A stretch of 64,000 bases of DNA, taken from the NCBI RefSeq assembly GCF_002093625.1, contig NZ_MRWD01000020.1, positions 1 through 64,000 on the forward strand, given 5' to 3'. The stretch is from Rouxiella silvae (lineage in GTDB: Bacteria > Pseudomonadota > Gammaproteobacteria > Enterobacterales > Enterobacteriaceae). Of this stretch, positions 45,933 to 54,886 are shown piece after piece (the first letter of the stretch is position 1; the number at the start of each line of letters is the position of its first letter). Below the pieces are notes generated by a model. That model searched no databases. It had not been told where the DNA came from and saw only the letters and a list, made by a program, of their open reading frames with translations. Position numbers and translations under genes: made by a program.

Positions 45933-46591
45933 TAATTTTCCGCAGTGTGGAGAGGCGAATAATCGCTAAAGACTTTTGTAAAAACCTGATTGTAAACGGT
46001 TTTTAATATTTCCGAGTCGGCATGCTTATGCGCTAGGCGGCGAAAAGCCGTTCCTTCACACAGCACAGCCAACATCTCGAGACGCGCTTTAAGTTCTTCT
46101 TCGGGCATGTTGGGATAATAGGGCGTCAACATCGCCTTGGCTTCGTTAAATAATTTTGACTCGGCATCACGCAGTATTTTGGCGACGACTGGATTGCGCG
46201 TTGCCTCAGCCGTGACTTCAAGCATCAACGCGTGGTCGATTTCATTTTGTTCTGGGCTGAGTTCGGGGCATTGAATCTGGCTGTGATCGACGTTTTGAGC
46301 CCCTATAACCCGGTGAGCCAGATTACTGGCCATTTGTTTCAAGTTATGCGCGCCGCCGGTCATTATCTGGATCTTTTTGAAGACGATGCGTCGCACAATT
46401 TCTTCAATGATGGCGTCTTTGTTTACGAAATAACGGTAGATTTGGCCCACGCTAAGCTGTGACATTTTGGCAATTTCAGCCATGCCTGCGCCGTGGAATC
46501 CGTGCTTACGAAAACAAAGTCGTGAGGCGTCGACAATCTGGTCCCTGCGGGCGCAAACGCGTTGGTCTTTTGTTTGATGTGCGGGATGCAT
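45932..46591 (-). CDS. TetR-family transcriptional regulator
   Basis: This 219-residue protein has the N-terminal TetR HTH (about 20-65; HGAGMAEIAKMSQLSVGQIY with YFVNKDAI) and a helical ligand domain. It is coupled by overlap to the Bcr/CflA exporter and probably represses it. The ATG at 46591 has AGGTG upstream; the frame extends to a TTG at 46630. Confidence 0.86.
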   Translation of the reverse strand: MHPAHQTKDQRVCARRDQIVDASRLCFRKHGFHGAGMAEIAKMSQLSVGQIYRYFVNKDAIIEEIVRRIVFKKIQIMTGGAHNLKQMASNLAHRVIGAQNVDHSQIQCPELSPEQNEIDHALMLEVTAEATRNPVVAKILRDAESKLFNEAKAMLTPYYPNMPEEELKARLEMLAVLCEGTAFRRLAHKHADSEILKTVYNQVFTKVFSDYSPLHTAEN

Positions 46592-46737
46592 AAAGGCACC
46601 TGACAAGTGGATAACATGTTCTTTACTCAAATCAACAGGTTAAATCACACAGTGCCGGATGATGAGAGTTGTGAACGTTCGTTCTCAATTATAGGGAAAC
46701 TGGAGGGGAAAATAAATAATTGTATTATAAATGTTGC

Positions 46738-46773
46738 AAAAAGAGCCTTTATCTCTTGACCAAGGCTCTTTTT
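46738..46773 (-). terminator. Bidirectional terminator after the small membrane-protein gene
   Basis: Perfect 10-base arms AAAAAGAGCC/GGCTCTTTTT with a 16-base loop. On the minus strand it follows the 30-residue ORF by 19 bases and ends in TTTTT. Confidence 0.85.
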
Positions 46774-46792
46774 AAACGGCTGGAGGGTAAAA

Positions 46793-46885
46793 CTATCGCA
46801 AATAGCTGTGTAGGAAGCTCAATATTACGACCAGGCACAGAGCGGTGACGGCTATTTCGCTGGCGGTTTTTGGAAGTGAAAACAT
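46793..46885 (-). CDS. Putative 30-residue single-pass membrane protein
   Basis: An ATG at 46885 opens a 30-codon frame that starts MFSLPKTASEIAVTALCLVV and ends SFLHSYLR. It is a short polar N-terminus, one membrane-length hydrophobic stretch (about 11-25) and a basic end, the pattern of enterobacterial small membrane proteins. A TGAGGCTT ribosome site lies before it and a strong terminator after it, so it looks like an independent gene. I cannot name it. The rest of the 415-base stretch between the TetR gene and crcB (46592-47006) shows nothing else. Confidence 0.6.
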   Translation of the reverse strand: MFSLPKTASEIAVTALCLVVILSFLHSYLR

Positions 46886-47006
46886 GGTAAGCCTCATATT
46901 ATCTGGACAGCGAAGCGCAATAAATCATGCTGTAATAAATTGAGGGTATTATCCCCGCCGAAAGTTAAGAAAACATTAAATCGTCAATAATTCGGCGGGT
47001 TAAACG

Positions 47007-47390
47007 TTAATGAGCGGTGTACCAGCTTACGAGCATAAAGCCCAATATGGTCAACGCCAGCGAGCCAAAAAGGTTGAGGGCGATATTGAGCAGTGCGGCA
47101 CCAAAACGGCCGTCCTGCAGCATATACACCACCTCGAGCGAGAATGTTGAAAAGGTGGTCATACCGCCGCAAAAGCCGGTGGTGAGCAGCATTTTCCACA
47201 CGGGATCCCACTGGGTCATACGGTTAAACATCGCAATCACCAGGCCGATAATAAACGCACCGGCAAGGTTGACGGCCAGCGTGCCCAGTGGCACAACGGA
47301 AGAGGACGGATTAAGTTTTAGGCTGATATACCAGCGCACAACGCTGCCCACGCCACCGCCGATGAGAACTGCCAGGAAAGTGTTAAACAT
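47007..47390 (-). CDS. crcB: Fluoride exporter CrcB/FluC
   Basis: This 127-residue protein has four membrane segments and the Fluc signatures [27 protein letters not shown] and [14 protein letters not shown]. It forms dual-topology dimeric fluoride channels that protect the cell from fluoride. It is preceded by a well-formed fluoride riboswitch. Its position near cspE and tatE matches E. coli. Confidence 0.95.
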   Translation of the reverse strand: MFNTFLAVLIGGGVGSVVRWYISLKLNPSSSVVPLGTLAVNLAGAFIIGLVIAMFNRMTQWDPVWKMLLTTGFCGGMTTFSTFSLEVVYMLQDGRFGAALLNIALNLFGSLALTILGFMLVSWYTAH

Positions 47391-47462
47391 AAATGCCTTT
47401 CAAAAAAAGAGTCAATGTTAAGAAAGGTTCCGGCGTCATGCTACGAACCTCTCAATGAGATT

Positions 47463-47512
47463 TCGTAGACATCATCAGCCGGTGAAGGCGGTTTGGGAGG
47501 AATGTCATCTCC
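47463..47512 (-). promoter_or_regulatory. Fluoride riboswitch (crcB motif)
   Basis: On the minus strand, 73 bases before crcB, the sequence reads GGAGATG-ACATT-CCTCCC, then AAACCGCC, then GGCTGATGATGTCTACGA. This matches the crcB-motif consensus: a 5' GG-GAUG...CC hairpin, ACCGCC-type pseudoknot strand and CUGAUG...CUAC core. It should switch crcB on when fluoride is present. A shadow reading frame (47441-47644) overlies it and is not a gene. Confidence 0.88.
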
Positions 47513-47625
47513 AACAGCTTTGGTTTTCGTTAATAGACAAGCCTGAAGCCAGACAAGTTTACCGAAATAAATCGTCAATTTGTAGTCAAACTCGTGGGCA
47601 ACGGCCCAAGCGGTAAGGATTTTAT

Positions 47626-48051
47626 ATGTTAATTCGTGATGCACAAGCTGGCGATGCTGAGGCTATCGTGGCACTGTTGGCCGATTTGGATTATCCGGCA
47701 GGCGTCGAGTTTATCGAAAGCCAGATTAGCCGCATGCGGGGCAACCCCGACAGCGTGCTGTGGGTTTCGGAAATTAACCGACAGGTTTGCGGTTTTATTT
47801 CGCTGCATTTTATTCCACAGCTGCCGCTTGAGGGCGATTTTTGTCGCATCAGTTATCTGTGCGTCAGCGGCGAGCATCGCGGCGCGGGTATTGGCCAACG
47901 TCTGATCGAGAGGGCAGAGAGTGTGGCGGCTGAACGAGGCTGCGACCGTATGGAGGTTCACAGCCATTCACGCCGAGTGCGCGCCCATCAGTTTTATGCG
48001 CGTGCCAATTATGAAGAATCGCCCAAATATCTGATCAAGCGCCTGCGCTGA
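47626..48051 (+). CDS. GNAT-family N-acetyltransferase
   Basis: This 141-residue protein has a complete GNAT fold: MLIRDAQAGDAEAIVALLAD at the start, the acetyl-CoA-binding CVSGEHRGAGIGQRLIERAE and C-terminal SRRVRAHQFYARANYEE. The acceptor cannot be predicted. Ribosome site AAGGATT. It is convergent with the MocR regulator gene, 6 bases apart. Confidence 0.87.
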   Translation: MLIRDAQAGDAEAIVALLADLDYPAGVEFIESQISRMRGNPDSVLWVSEINRQVCGFISLHFIPQLPLEGDFCRISYLCVSGEHRGAGIGQRLIERAESVAAERGCDRMEVHSHSRRVRAHQFYARANYEESPKYLIKRLR

Positions 48052-48057
48052 AAACGG

Positions 48058-49401
48058 CTATCCCATCGCCAGCAGGATGGCATCGGCGATAATTTCAACC
48101 TGATCCAACTTCATCATGCTGGTGCTGGCGCGAATAAATTGTCCGGGTCCAATGCGACTGCGTTCACCGGGTAAAACGGCGATGCCGCGCGCCGCCAGCG
48201 TCACCAGCGCAAACTGTTCTGAGGGCACCGGGATTAAAATTGACAGCCCTTCACGTGGCGGCAGATGAATACCGCGCACCGCCAGTGCATCAATGAGCGC
48301 CTGTCGGCGCTGCGCATAAACCCTTTTCGCCTCCACAATTTCTTCTTGAGTAATGGGATCGTTAATCAACCATGCCAGCGTGTGCTGCAAAATTCGGCTA
48401 GACCATCCGGCACCAAAATTGCGGAACGATTTGATTTGTTTGATTAAGTCGTTTGAGCTTGAGATAACGGCCATGCGCAGGTCTGGGCCGTAGGCTTTAG
48501 AATACGAGCGTACATGCACCGTGCGTTTAGGCAAAAAGGTGCCCATGCTTAGCGGTTCGGTACGGGCAAGTTCCCCGATGCCGTCGTCTTCAATAATCAG
48601 CGCCTGGCTGTTCTGTAAAATCTCCGCCATGTCCGCTAAACGCTGACGACTAATAATATGGCCAGTGTGGGAATGAGTGCGGGGCTGATAAATAAACGCC
48701 GCAGGATTTTTCACCAGTGCGGCCTGTAGTGATTCTGGCGTTGGCCCAAACTCGTCACATTTTACCGCAATCACCTGAGCGCCAATGTTGTCGAGCATAT
48801 CGAGCAAGCGCGTGGCTGTGGGGTCTTCAATCGCCACTACCGAACCTTGCATGATAAGCGTTTGCAGTGTGAGATTCATGGCATCGAACCCGCCGTCGGC
48901 GGCCATAAATGCGTCTGCGGCATAGGGCCAGCTTGGTTTTACTGCATCGACTAACACTGACGAAATAGCTTCACGCTGATAGCTGTTGAGGTTTTCTGTT
49001 TCAACGCTGCTTAACAAAGCCTGGTTGAGTCGGGGCAGCAGCTGCGGATCGGGCGCAGCCAAGGTCATATCGGCGATAATATGGTCGCCAAAATTACCAA
49101 TTTTCTCGAATCTTGCAGGGCGGGGGGAAAGAGTATCTCCGCAGACCCAGACCCCATTGCGGCCTCGACCGGCAATAACTTTCTGGCGTCTTAGCTGACC
49201 CCAGGCGGCCGATACCGTGGCAGGGCTCACACCAAGCGCCTGTGCCAATTCGCGAACTGCCGGTAGATGGGTGCCAATTTCAATCACGCCCGAGCGGATC
49301 ATTGCCGCGGTTTCAATTGCAATGCCACGCATCGATCGGTCCTGCAAATGACCGGCAAACCATTCAGCATCCAGCGCTTTATCATTCACACTTACACCCA
49401 T
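48058..49401 (-). CDS. MocR-type regulator (GntR HTH fused to aminotransferase-like PLP domain)
   Basis: This 447-residue protein has a GntR winged helix (about 30-90; ELAQALGVSPATVSAAWGQL) joined to a fold-type I aminotransferase domain with the PLP-lysine region VRSYSKAYGPDLRMAV and ALIIEDDGIGEL. MocR regulators sense amino acids, amines or vitamin B6. It is divergent from a five-gene uptake and hydrolysis run, with an inverted repeat in the shared region, so it probably controls that run. ATG at 49401 (AAGGTGATTTG upstream) is preferred to TTG at 49404. Confidence 0.88.
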   Translation of the reverse strand: MGVSVNDKALDAEWFAGHLQDRSMRGIAIETAAMIRSGVIEIGTHLPAVRELAQALGVSPATVSAAWGQLRRQKVIAGRGRNGVWVCGDTLSPRPARFEKIGNFGDHIIADMTLAAPDPQLLPRLNQALLSSVETENLNSYQREAISSVLVDAVKPSWPYAADAFMAADGGFDAMNLTLQTLIMQGSVVAIEDPTATRLLDMLDNIGAQVIAVKCDEFGPTPESLQAALVKNPAAFIYQPRTHSHTGHIISRQRLADMAEILQNSQALIIEDDGIGELARTEPLSMGTFLPKRTVHVRSYSKAYGPDLRMAVISSSNDLIKQIKSFRNFGAGWSSRILQHTLAWLINDPITQEEIVEAKRVYAQRRQALIDALAVRGIHLPPREGLSILIPVPSEQFALVTLAARGIAVLPGERSRIGPGQFIRASTSMMKLDQVEIIADAILLAMG

Positions 49402-49492
49402 CAAATCACCTTTTGTTCAGTAACAAAGATTCTATTGTACATATTAATTTATGCTATTAGTATCAAACTTAGTCAACGGAGGCGATATATTA

Positions 49493-49514
49493 ATCACATC
49501 ATGATGAATGTGAT
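49493..49514. promoter_or_regulatory. Inverted repeat in the MocR divergent region
   Basis: ATCACAT/ATGTGAT arms around an 8-base centre, 92 bases from the MocR start and 76 from the next gene. It has the reverse order of a CRP site (TCACA before TGTGA), so it is better read as a candidate MocR operator. Confidence 0.45.
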
Positions 49515-49589
49515 CACTCTCCGCTCGGGCATGCAGGGTTTGTGTGCTCTTTTGTAAAAAACAATTTTGCAGACATTAAGGGGAAAAAC

Positions 49590-50546
49590 GTGGCAATAAC
49601 TATCAGGCTGGCGGTTCGCGACTGGGATTATTTTACGCCGTTGGCACTCGGCGATATCAAGCCTGAGGGATTTAATCTCGAAATTGACCGCGTGGGTACC
49701 TTGGTTGGAGACCTGGCAACGACTGAGCAGTATGACGCCGCTGAAATCTCTTTTAGCCGCTATGCTCAAGGCCGCGCCAAGGGTGAAGATGACGTGCTAG
49801 CCGTGCCGCATTTCCTGATGCGCGGTTTTCGTCAGCGCTGCATTATTACTCGTGAAGACAGCCCGTTGACTAAAATTTCAGAGCTGGCGGGTAAACGCAT
49901 TGGGTTAACCGGCTGGCAAGATTCGGGTAATACTTGGACGCGTACCGTGCTGGGTGTTGATGGTGTGGGTATAGAAGACGCTTATTGGTATGCCGGTCGT
50001 CTGACTGAGGCGCATCCGATTGTCGACCGCCTGAACGGCTTTGGTCGAGAGGGGCGCATTGAGGCTTGCCCAGGTGAGCGGCCAATGATGGAACTGTTGA
50101 AAGAAGGCTGGTTGGACGCCGTATTTACGCCATTTATGCCTGAAGGATTCTTTAAACCAGGATCGGGCTTCCGCCAGTTGCAGCCTGATTTTCGTCAGTC
50201 CGAGCTTGAGTATTTTAATCGCGTTGGCTATGTGCCGGGCATGCATATTTTGGCTATCAAGACCGACGTTGCCGCCGAGCATCCTTGGCTGGCCGACGCG
50301 TTGAGTGAAATTATTGATAAGTCTTATCACGTGTGGATGGACAAGCGCGTGAAGTATGCAGATACCACGCCTTGGCTACTGGACGACATTCGTCGCACCG
50401 TGGTGGATTTGCCGGTGAGCTGGAACGACAACGGTTTCGAGCATAACAAGAAAATGATCGACGACTTTGCCAATGAGCTTTATGTTCAAAACATTACCGC
50501 AGTGCGCCTGACGTCTGCCGACTTATTCCCCGCTTACGCCAAATAA
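49590..50546 (+). CDS. Substrate-binding-fold protein related to 4,5-dihydroxyphthalate decarboxylase/NMT1-like proteins
   Basis: This 318-residue protein has the two-lobed periplasmic-binding fold without a signal peptide: IRLAVRDWDYFTPLALGDIK, EISFSRYAQGRAKGED, ISELAGKRIGLTGWQDSGN, LDAVFTPFMPEGFF. The nearest family I can name is annotated 4,5-dihydroxyphthalate decarboxylase, but members are diverse and that reaction is not proven here. The start is GTG 49590, with AAGGGGAAAAAC before it; the upstream frame lacks a site. It heads a rightward run with an amidase and an amino-acid ABC transporter. Confidence 0.6.
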   Translation: MAITIRLAVRDWDYFTPLALGDIKPEGFNLEIDRVGTLVGDLATTEQYDAAEISFSRYAQGRAKGEDDVLAVPHFLMRGFRQRCIITREDSPLTKISELAGKRIGLTGWQDSGNTWTRTVLGVDGVGIEDAYWYAGRLTEAHPIVDRLNGFGREGRIEACPGERPMMELLKEGWLDAVFTPFMPEGFFKPGSGFRQLQPDFRQSELEYFNRVGYVPGMHILAIKTDVAAEHPWLADALSEIIDKSYHVWMDKRVKYADTTPWLLDDIRRTVVDLPVSWNDNGFEHNKKMIDDFANELYVQNITAVRLTSADLFPAYAK

Positions 50547-50623
50547 CGGCGAATAATTAAGCGCGAGTGAATGTTACTTCACTGCATCACCTTTTACGTC
50601 TAATCAGGGCGTGAGGAATAGAA

Positions 50624-51418
50624 ATGAAAGTTGCAATGGGTCAATTTGCCGTTTCACGCGAGTGGGAAACCAACGTTGAAACATGCCTGACGCTGATGGC
50701 GAAATCGCTGGCTGCGGGTGCCGACCTGCTGGTGTTGCCTGAGGGTATTTTAGCGCGAGATATTACCGATCCCGACCTGGTTTTAAAGGCCGCGCAGCCG
50801 CTGGACGGCCCGTTTGTTTCCAAGCTGCTCGCCGCCAGCAAGGGCAATCAGTTGACCACCATGATGAGTATTCACACGCCAGCACCGGACGGTCGTGCGT
50901 GGAACGTGTTGATTTCTATCCGTAATGGCGAAATTATTTCTCAATACCGCAAGCTGCATCTCTATGATGCCTTTGCCAATAAAGAGTCTAAAAACGTCAC
51001 TGCAGGAACGGAAGTTCCACCACTGGTTGAGGTGGCAGGCTACAAAGTAGGCCTGATGACCTGTTATGACGTGCGCTTCCCAGAACTGGCCCGTCGCTTG
51101 GTATTAGACGGTGCAGAAGTGCTGGTTCTGCCGGCTGCCTGGGTCAAAGGGCCGCTGAAAGAGATGCATTGGGAGGTGCTGGTTACCGCCCGCGCGCTGG
51201 AAAACACCAGCTATATCGTTGCAGTCGGCGAATGTGGTGAGCGCAATATTGGTAACAGCATGGTGGTTGACCCACTCGGCGTGGCGATTGCCCGTGCTGC
51301 CGAAGCTCCGGCGCTAGTGTTTGCCGAGCTTGACCGTGAACGCTTGGCCTATGCCCGCAAAGCATTGCCAGTACTCGAGAATCGCTGTTTTGGTACTCCA
51401 CAGCTGAAAGAGGTTTGA
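50624..51418 (+). CDS. Carbon-nitrogen hydrolase, YbeM/Nit1-like amidase
   Basis: This 264-residue nitrilase-superfamily protein has the Glu-Lys-Cys triad in LLVLPEGILA (Glu about 41), YRKLHLYDAF (Lys about 110) and LMTCYDVRFPELARR (Cys about 148). It resembles E. coli YbeM, a deaminated-glutathione amidase, and lies in the same genomic area (between crcB and tatE). However, it follows a binding-fold protein and precedes an amino-acid importer, so it could instead hydrolyse an imported amide. I therefore leave the symbol open. Confidence 0.8.
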   Translation: MKVAMGQFAVSREWETNVETCLTLMAKSLAAGADLLVLPEGILARDITDPDLVLKAAQPLDGPFVSKLLAASKGNQLTTMMSIHTPAPDGRAWNVLISIRNGEIISQYRKLHLYDAFANKESKNVTAGTEVPPLVEVAGYKVGLMTCYDVRFPELARRLVLDGAEVLVLPAAWVKGPLKEMHWEVLVTARALENTSYIVAVGECGERNIGNSMVVDPLGVAIARAAEAPALVFAELDRERLAYARKALPVLENRCFGTPQLKEV

Positions 51419-51640
51419 CCCCAGTAAAACACCTGCCTGATTGCGTCAACCTAACGTTATCGGCAGGTAGGCAGTAAAAGCGCGAACCAACACCAGGGAG
51501 CGCGGTACCAAATCCGTTTTTTCAGCGCCGGAAATCACGGTAAAAAATCTAAGGCGTCCAGGAGAATCGCACCACGGAAGGTGCTAAAAATAAGAAATTC
51601 ACAACATTCACAACACCTATTCCATACAGAGGATTTTGAG

Positions 51641-52537
51641 ATGATGGCAAAACAATTTCGACGTGCCGCTGTTCTGACTACTGCGTTACTTTCAATAAAT
51701 ACCTTTGCAGCTGAAACTGTTGCTATTCCTGACGTTAAAATGGACCCGGCTTTGCACGCCAAATTACCCGCTGAAATTCAAAAATCAGGCGTACTGACCT
51801 CGGTAAATAACGGATCTTTTCCTCCGTACGAAATCGTTACCGGCACGAATTCACTAGACGGTGCGAGCGCTGACCTTGCGCACTCCATGGGGCAACTGCT
51901 GGGCGTGAAAATTGAGCATGCTTCAGTGAGCGGGCTGTCGGGAATTTTAACCGGTATCTCCTCTGGCCGTTATCAGATGGGCATCGGCCCAATCGGTGAC
52001 TATCCTGAGCGTCAGGCTAAAAACGATTTTGTCGATTTCGTTAAAGAATACGTGGCCTTTGCCGTGCCAAATGGTAATCCGAAAAATATTCAGTCATTGG
52101 CCGACACCTGCGGCCTGCGCATCGCTGTCATGGCGGCGGGTTCTGCCGAAAAAGTTATTAAGCAGCAGTCGGAAGACTGTGTGAAAGCAGGCAAAGAGGC
52201 GATTACTGTTCAATCATTTACCGACCAGCCAACCTCGATTTTGGCCGTGCGCTCCAAGCGTTCCGATGCTTTCTTCTCTTCTCAGGCGCCACTGTCTTAC
52301 TTTATCAAAGAATCAAATGGCCAACTCACGTTGGCGGGCGCGGGCAAATCAAACGGCTTCAACGACATCTTCCAGGGAACCGTGGTGCCAAAAGATTCCG
52401 AGATCGGCAAAGTGGTGTTGGCGGCCTATCAGGAGCTGTTCACCAACGGAACCTATGCGGCGATCATGAAAAAATGGGGCCTTGAAGGCAACATGCTTCA
52501 GGCGCCGGGCATCAATTTGGGAAAACCCACTAAATGA
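51641..52537 (+). CDS. Amino-acid ABC transporter periplasmic binding protein
   Basis: This 298-residue protein has a signal peptide cut near NTFAA (about 24) and the family 3 solute-binding fold: GSFPPYEIVTGTNSLDGASADLAH, ISSGRYQMGIGPIGDYPERQ and LADTCGLRIAVMAAGSAEKV (quoted in part). It binds a polar amino acid or a related compound. ATG 51641 has an AGAGGATTT ribosome site; the upstream frame from 51581 has no signal peptide at its start. The 222 bases before it show no gene. It overlaps the permease by 4 bases. Confidence 0.86.
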   Translation: MMAKQFRRAAVLTTALLSINTFAAETVAIPDVKMDPALHAKLPAEIQKSGVLTSVNNGSFPPYEIVTGTNSLDGASADLAHSMGQLLGVKIEHASVSGLSGILTGISSGRYQMGIGPIGDYPERQAKNDFVDFVKEYVAFAVPNGNPKNIQSLADTCGLRIAVMAAGSAEKVIKQQSEDCVKAGKEAITVQSFTDQPTSILAVRSKRSDAFFSSQAPLSYFIKESNGQLTLAGAGKSNGFNDIFQGTVVPKDSEIGKVVLAAYQELFTNGTYAAIMKKWGLEGNMLQAPGINLGKPTK

Positions 52538-53478
52538 CCGATAAAACGACCCCGGACCCACGACGTAACGTTGAGTTTGCTCATGCGCCGAGAAACTACG
52601 GTCGTTGGGTCGCCTGGATAGTGGTCCTGATTCTTGCCGCTGATGTGATTATCAGCGTAGCCCTTAATCCGAACTTCGAGTGGCACGTTGTGGCACAGTG
52701 GTTTACCGAAGCATCGGTGATAAAAGGTCTAGGCGTCACGTTGGGTCTTACTGTGGTGTCGATGGTGCTGGGTACGCTGCTGGGCCTGCTTCTGGCGGTG
52801 GGGCGCTTGTCACAAAGCCTGCTGCTGCGTCGTCTTTCAGGCCTGTATGTGTGGTTTTTCCGCGGCACGCCGCTGTTGGTGCAGCTGTTGTTCTGGTACA
52901 ACATGTCTACGCTGTTCCCGCACGTTGCATTGGGACTGCCGTTTGTTGGGCCGACGTTTGCCAGCTGGAACACCAATGACCTGATTACGCCATTGACGGC
53001 GGCGATTGCTGGTTTGGCGCTGAATGAAGCGGCATACATGGCCGAAATTATTCGCGCCGGACTGCTGTCGGTTGATAACGGACAGGCGGAAACAGCCCAG
53101 GCATTTGGTATGAGCCGAGGCCGTGCGCTGCGCCGCATCATTATTCCACAGGCTATGCGCTCAATCATTCCGCCCACCGGTAACCAGTTGATTAGCATGA
53201 TTAAAGCAACCTCGCTGGTCAGCGTTATCGCGATGGGTGACCTGCTGTATTCGGTGCAAACCATTTACAACCGCACCTTTGAAGTGGTGCCGATGCTGAT
53301 GGTGGCGGTGATTTGGTATCTGCTGATCACCTCCGTGCTTAACGTTGGGCAGTCATTCATCGAGCGTTTTTATTCTAAAGGCACACGCCGCACTGTGGCT
53401 GCCAAGCGCCGTCCTGCAGCCGCAGCGGGTAAAGTGGTGGCCGAGCAGCCTAATCTGGCTCAGAAGGGGGAGCTATGA
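52534..53478 (+). CDS. Amino-acid ABC transporter permease (HisMQ family)
   Basis: This 314-residue protein has about six membrane segments and the coupling motif [20 protein letters not shown] (EAA loop), with the HisM-type [16 protein letters not shown]. It is longer than most HisM/Q permeases because of a cytoplasmic N-terminal extension and a basic C-terminal tail ([10 protein letters not shown]). A single permease suggests a homodimeric channel. Overlaps both neighbours by 4 bases. Confidence 0.88.
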   Translation: MTDKTTPDPRRNVEFAHAPRNYGRWVAWIVVLILAADVIISVALNPNFEWHVVAQWFTEASVIKGLGVTLGLTVVSMVLGTLLGLLLAVGRLSQSLLLRRLSGLYVWFFRGTPLLVQLLFWYNMSTLFPHVALGLPFVGPTFASWNTNDLITPLTAAIAGLALNEAAYMAEIIRAGLLSVDNGQAETAQAFGMSRGRALRRIIIPQAMRSIIPPTGNQLISMIKATSLVSVIAMGDLLYSVQTIYNRTFEVVPMLMVAVIWYLLITSVLNVGQSFIERFYSKGTRRTVAAKRRPAAAAGKVVAEQPNLAQKGEL

Positions 53479-54260
53479 GCTCGACGCTGTCCGATGGGCA
53501 AGCCCTGCTTGTGACCGCGCGTAACGTGCATAAAAGTTACGGCGACAATGAAGTATTGAAAGGCATCGACCTGGATGTTAAGCCGAGTGAAGTGGTGGTC
53601 ATTCTAGGCCCTTCTGGTTCGGGAAAATCGACCTTTCTGCGCTGTATCAACCATTTGGAAGATATCGATCGCGGGACCATTATGGTCGGCGGCGAGCAAA
53701 TAGGTTATGAGCTGCACGGTGACCAGCTGCGCAAGCTTTCCGAGCGTGGTATCGCCCGCCAACGCCGTGATATCGGTATGGTCTTTCAGCAGTTCAACCT
53801 CTATCCGCATATGACTGTGTTGCAAAATATTGTAGAAGCGCCGATTGGCGTGCATAAGCAAAACCGCCACGAAGCCGAGGCCTATGCGCGTCAACTGCTG
53901 GAAAAAGTCGGACTGAGCGATAAGGCCGATGCATATCCTCGCCATCTATCCGGCGGACAGCAGCAACGTGTGGCGATCGCCCGTGCTTTGGCGATTAAAC
54001 CCAAACTGATGCTGTTTGATGAACCCACCTCGGCGCTTGACCCGGAGCTGGTGGGCGAAGTGTTGGCGACTATGCGCAGCTTGGCGGAGCAGGGATTGAC
54101 CATGATTGTTGTGACGCATGAAATTGGTTTTGCGCGAGAAGCCGCCGACCGGGTGGTATTTATGGATGGGGGCCACGTTATCGAGCAGGGACCGCCGGAA
54201 GAGGTGCTGGTAAATCCGCAGCATCCGCGTTTCCAGGCGTTTCTAAGCCGCTTTATCTAA
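53475..54260 (+). CDS. Amino-acid ABC transporter ATP-binding protein
   Basis: This 261-residue ATPase has Walker [12 protein letters not shown] (about 45-55), Q-loop [13 protein letters not shown], signature [15 protein letters not shown] and Walker [15 protein letters not shown], all of the GlnQ/HisP type. It powers the importer of the two preceding genes and ends the run that began at 49590. Confidence 0.93.
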   Translation: MSSTLSDGQALLVTARNVHKSYGDNEVLKGIDLDVKPSEVVVILGPSGSGKSTFLRCINHLEDIDRGTIMVGGEQIGYELHGDQLRKLSERGIARQRRDIGMVFQQFNLYPHMTVLQNIVEAPIGVHKQNRHEAEAYARQLLEKVGLSDKADAYPRHLSGGQQQRVAIARALAIKPKLMLFDEPTSALDPELVGEVLATMRSLAEQGLTMIVVTHEIGFAREAADRVVFMDGGHVIEQGPPEEVLVNPQHPRFQAFLSRFI

Positions 54261-54590
54261 GCAGTTGAAAACAGGAAGTGCGGGGGAGTTGAGCTGCAAT
54301 TTTGATCTCGACCCTCCACCTTTTTTGTTGTAAAGCTGTTGAGTTTTAGTTAAAGGTAGCACGCAAGGTTTGTTTCCATTGGGGGAGCGGGCGTATAATC
54401 TCGGCACTTTTCATGCCCTATGGCGCTTTGTAAGAAAAATAATATAACAAAGAAATGCTTTAACGTACGACCATGCAGGCTCATAATGAGTTAATGGTTA
54501 CAATACGTACAGGGATGGAATTCAGGTCGCCTGCGCGACAATTTTATTCTCCAGCTGTTAAATTCAGCAATCAGTGTAAAGAAGGTATTT
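54261..54590 (+). promoter_or_regulatory. tatE upstream region with a sigma-70 promoter
   Basis: A perfect -10 TATAAT at 54394-54399 has a -35-like TTGTTT at 54370-54375 (18-base spacer) and predicts a start near 54406, leaving a leader of about 185 bases before tatE. A 46-codon out-of-phase frame in the leader (from 54473) overlaps the tatE start but has no good ribosome site. Nothing else is seen. Confidence 0.6.
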
Positions 54591-54788
54591 ATGGAAGGTT
54601 TGAGTATTACTAAACTGTTAGTTGTCGGCGTGCTGATTGTGCTGCTTTTCGGTACCAGCAAACTTCGCTCCCTCGGTGGTGACCTTGGCGCAGCGTTGCG
54701 TGGCTTCAAAAAAGCCATGAATGACGATCCGGCTCCGGTCGCTAAAGCTGATGCACAGGCTGAACAGCGCGTTGAGCATAAGGACTGA
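54591..54788 (+). CDS. tatE: Twin-arginine translocase subunit TatE
   Basis: This 65-residue protein has one N-terminal membrane segment (about 6-21, ITKLLVVGVLIVLLFG) followed by an amphipathic helix KLRSLGGDLGAALRGFKKAM and a charged tail, nearly identical in pattern to E. coli TatE. It is a TatA-like pore component of the Sec-independent export of folded proteins. Ribosome site AAGGTA. Its position beside lipA, in convergent orientation, matches E. coli. Confidence 0.93.
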   Translation: MEGLSITKLLVVGVLIVLLFGTSKLRSLGGDLGAALRGFKKAMNDDPAPVAKADAQAEQRVEHKD

Positions 54789-54825
54789 TCTCACCCTTCG
54801 GCTGTGGCCACGGTGATGTTGGTAT

Positions 54826-54857
54826 AAAAAAAGCTGCTTATATAAGCAGCTTTTTTT
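54826..54857. terminator. Bidirectional terminator between tatE and lipA
   Basis: A nearly perfect palindrome AAAAAAAGCTGCTTA / TAAGCAGCTTTTTTT separates the two convergent genes and would work on both strands. Confidence 0.9.
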
Positions 54858-54886
54858 CTGTCTGATCAGCCAGAAATAGGACCGAA

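Noticed and set aside
47441-47644. Minus-strand 67-codon ORF upstream of crcB
   Set aside because: It lies over the fluoride riboswitch and the start of the GNAT gene; its composition is explained by the RNA motif and by shadow coding.
49493-49514. CRP site in the MocR divergent region
   Set aside because: The order is TCACA before TGTGA, the reverse of a CRP site; kept only as a general inverted repeat.
54473-54613. 46-codon ORF in the tatE leader overlapping the tatE start
   Set aside because: No convincing ribosome site and no family resemblance; it could be a leader peptide but nothing supports it beyond being open.
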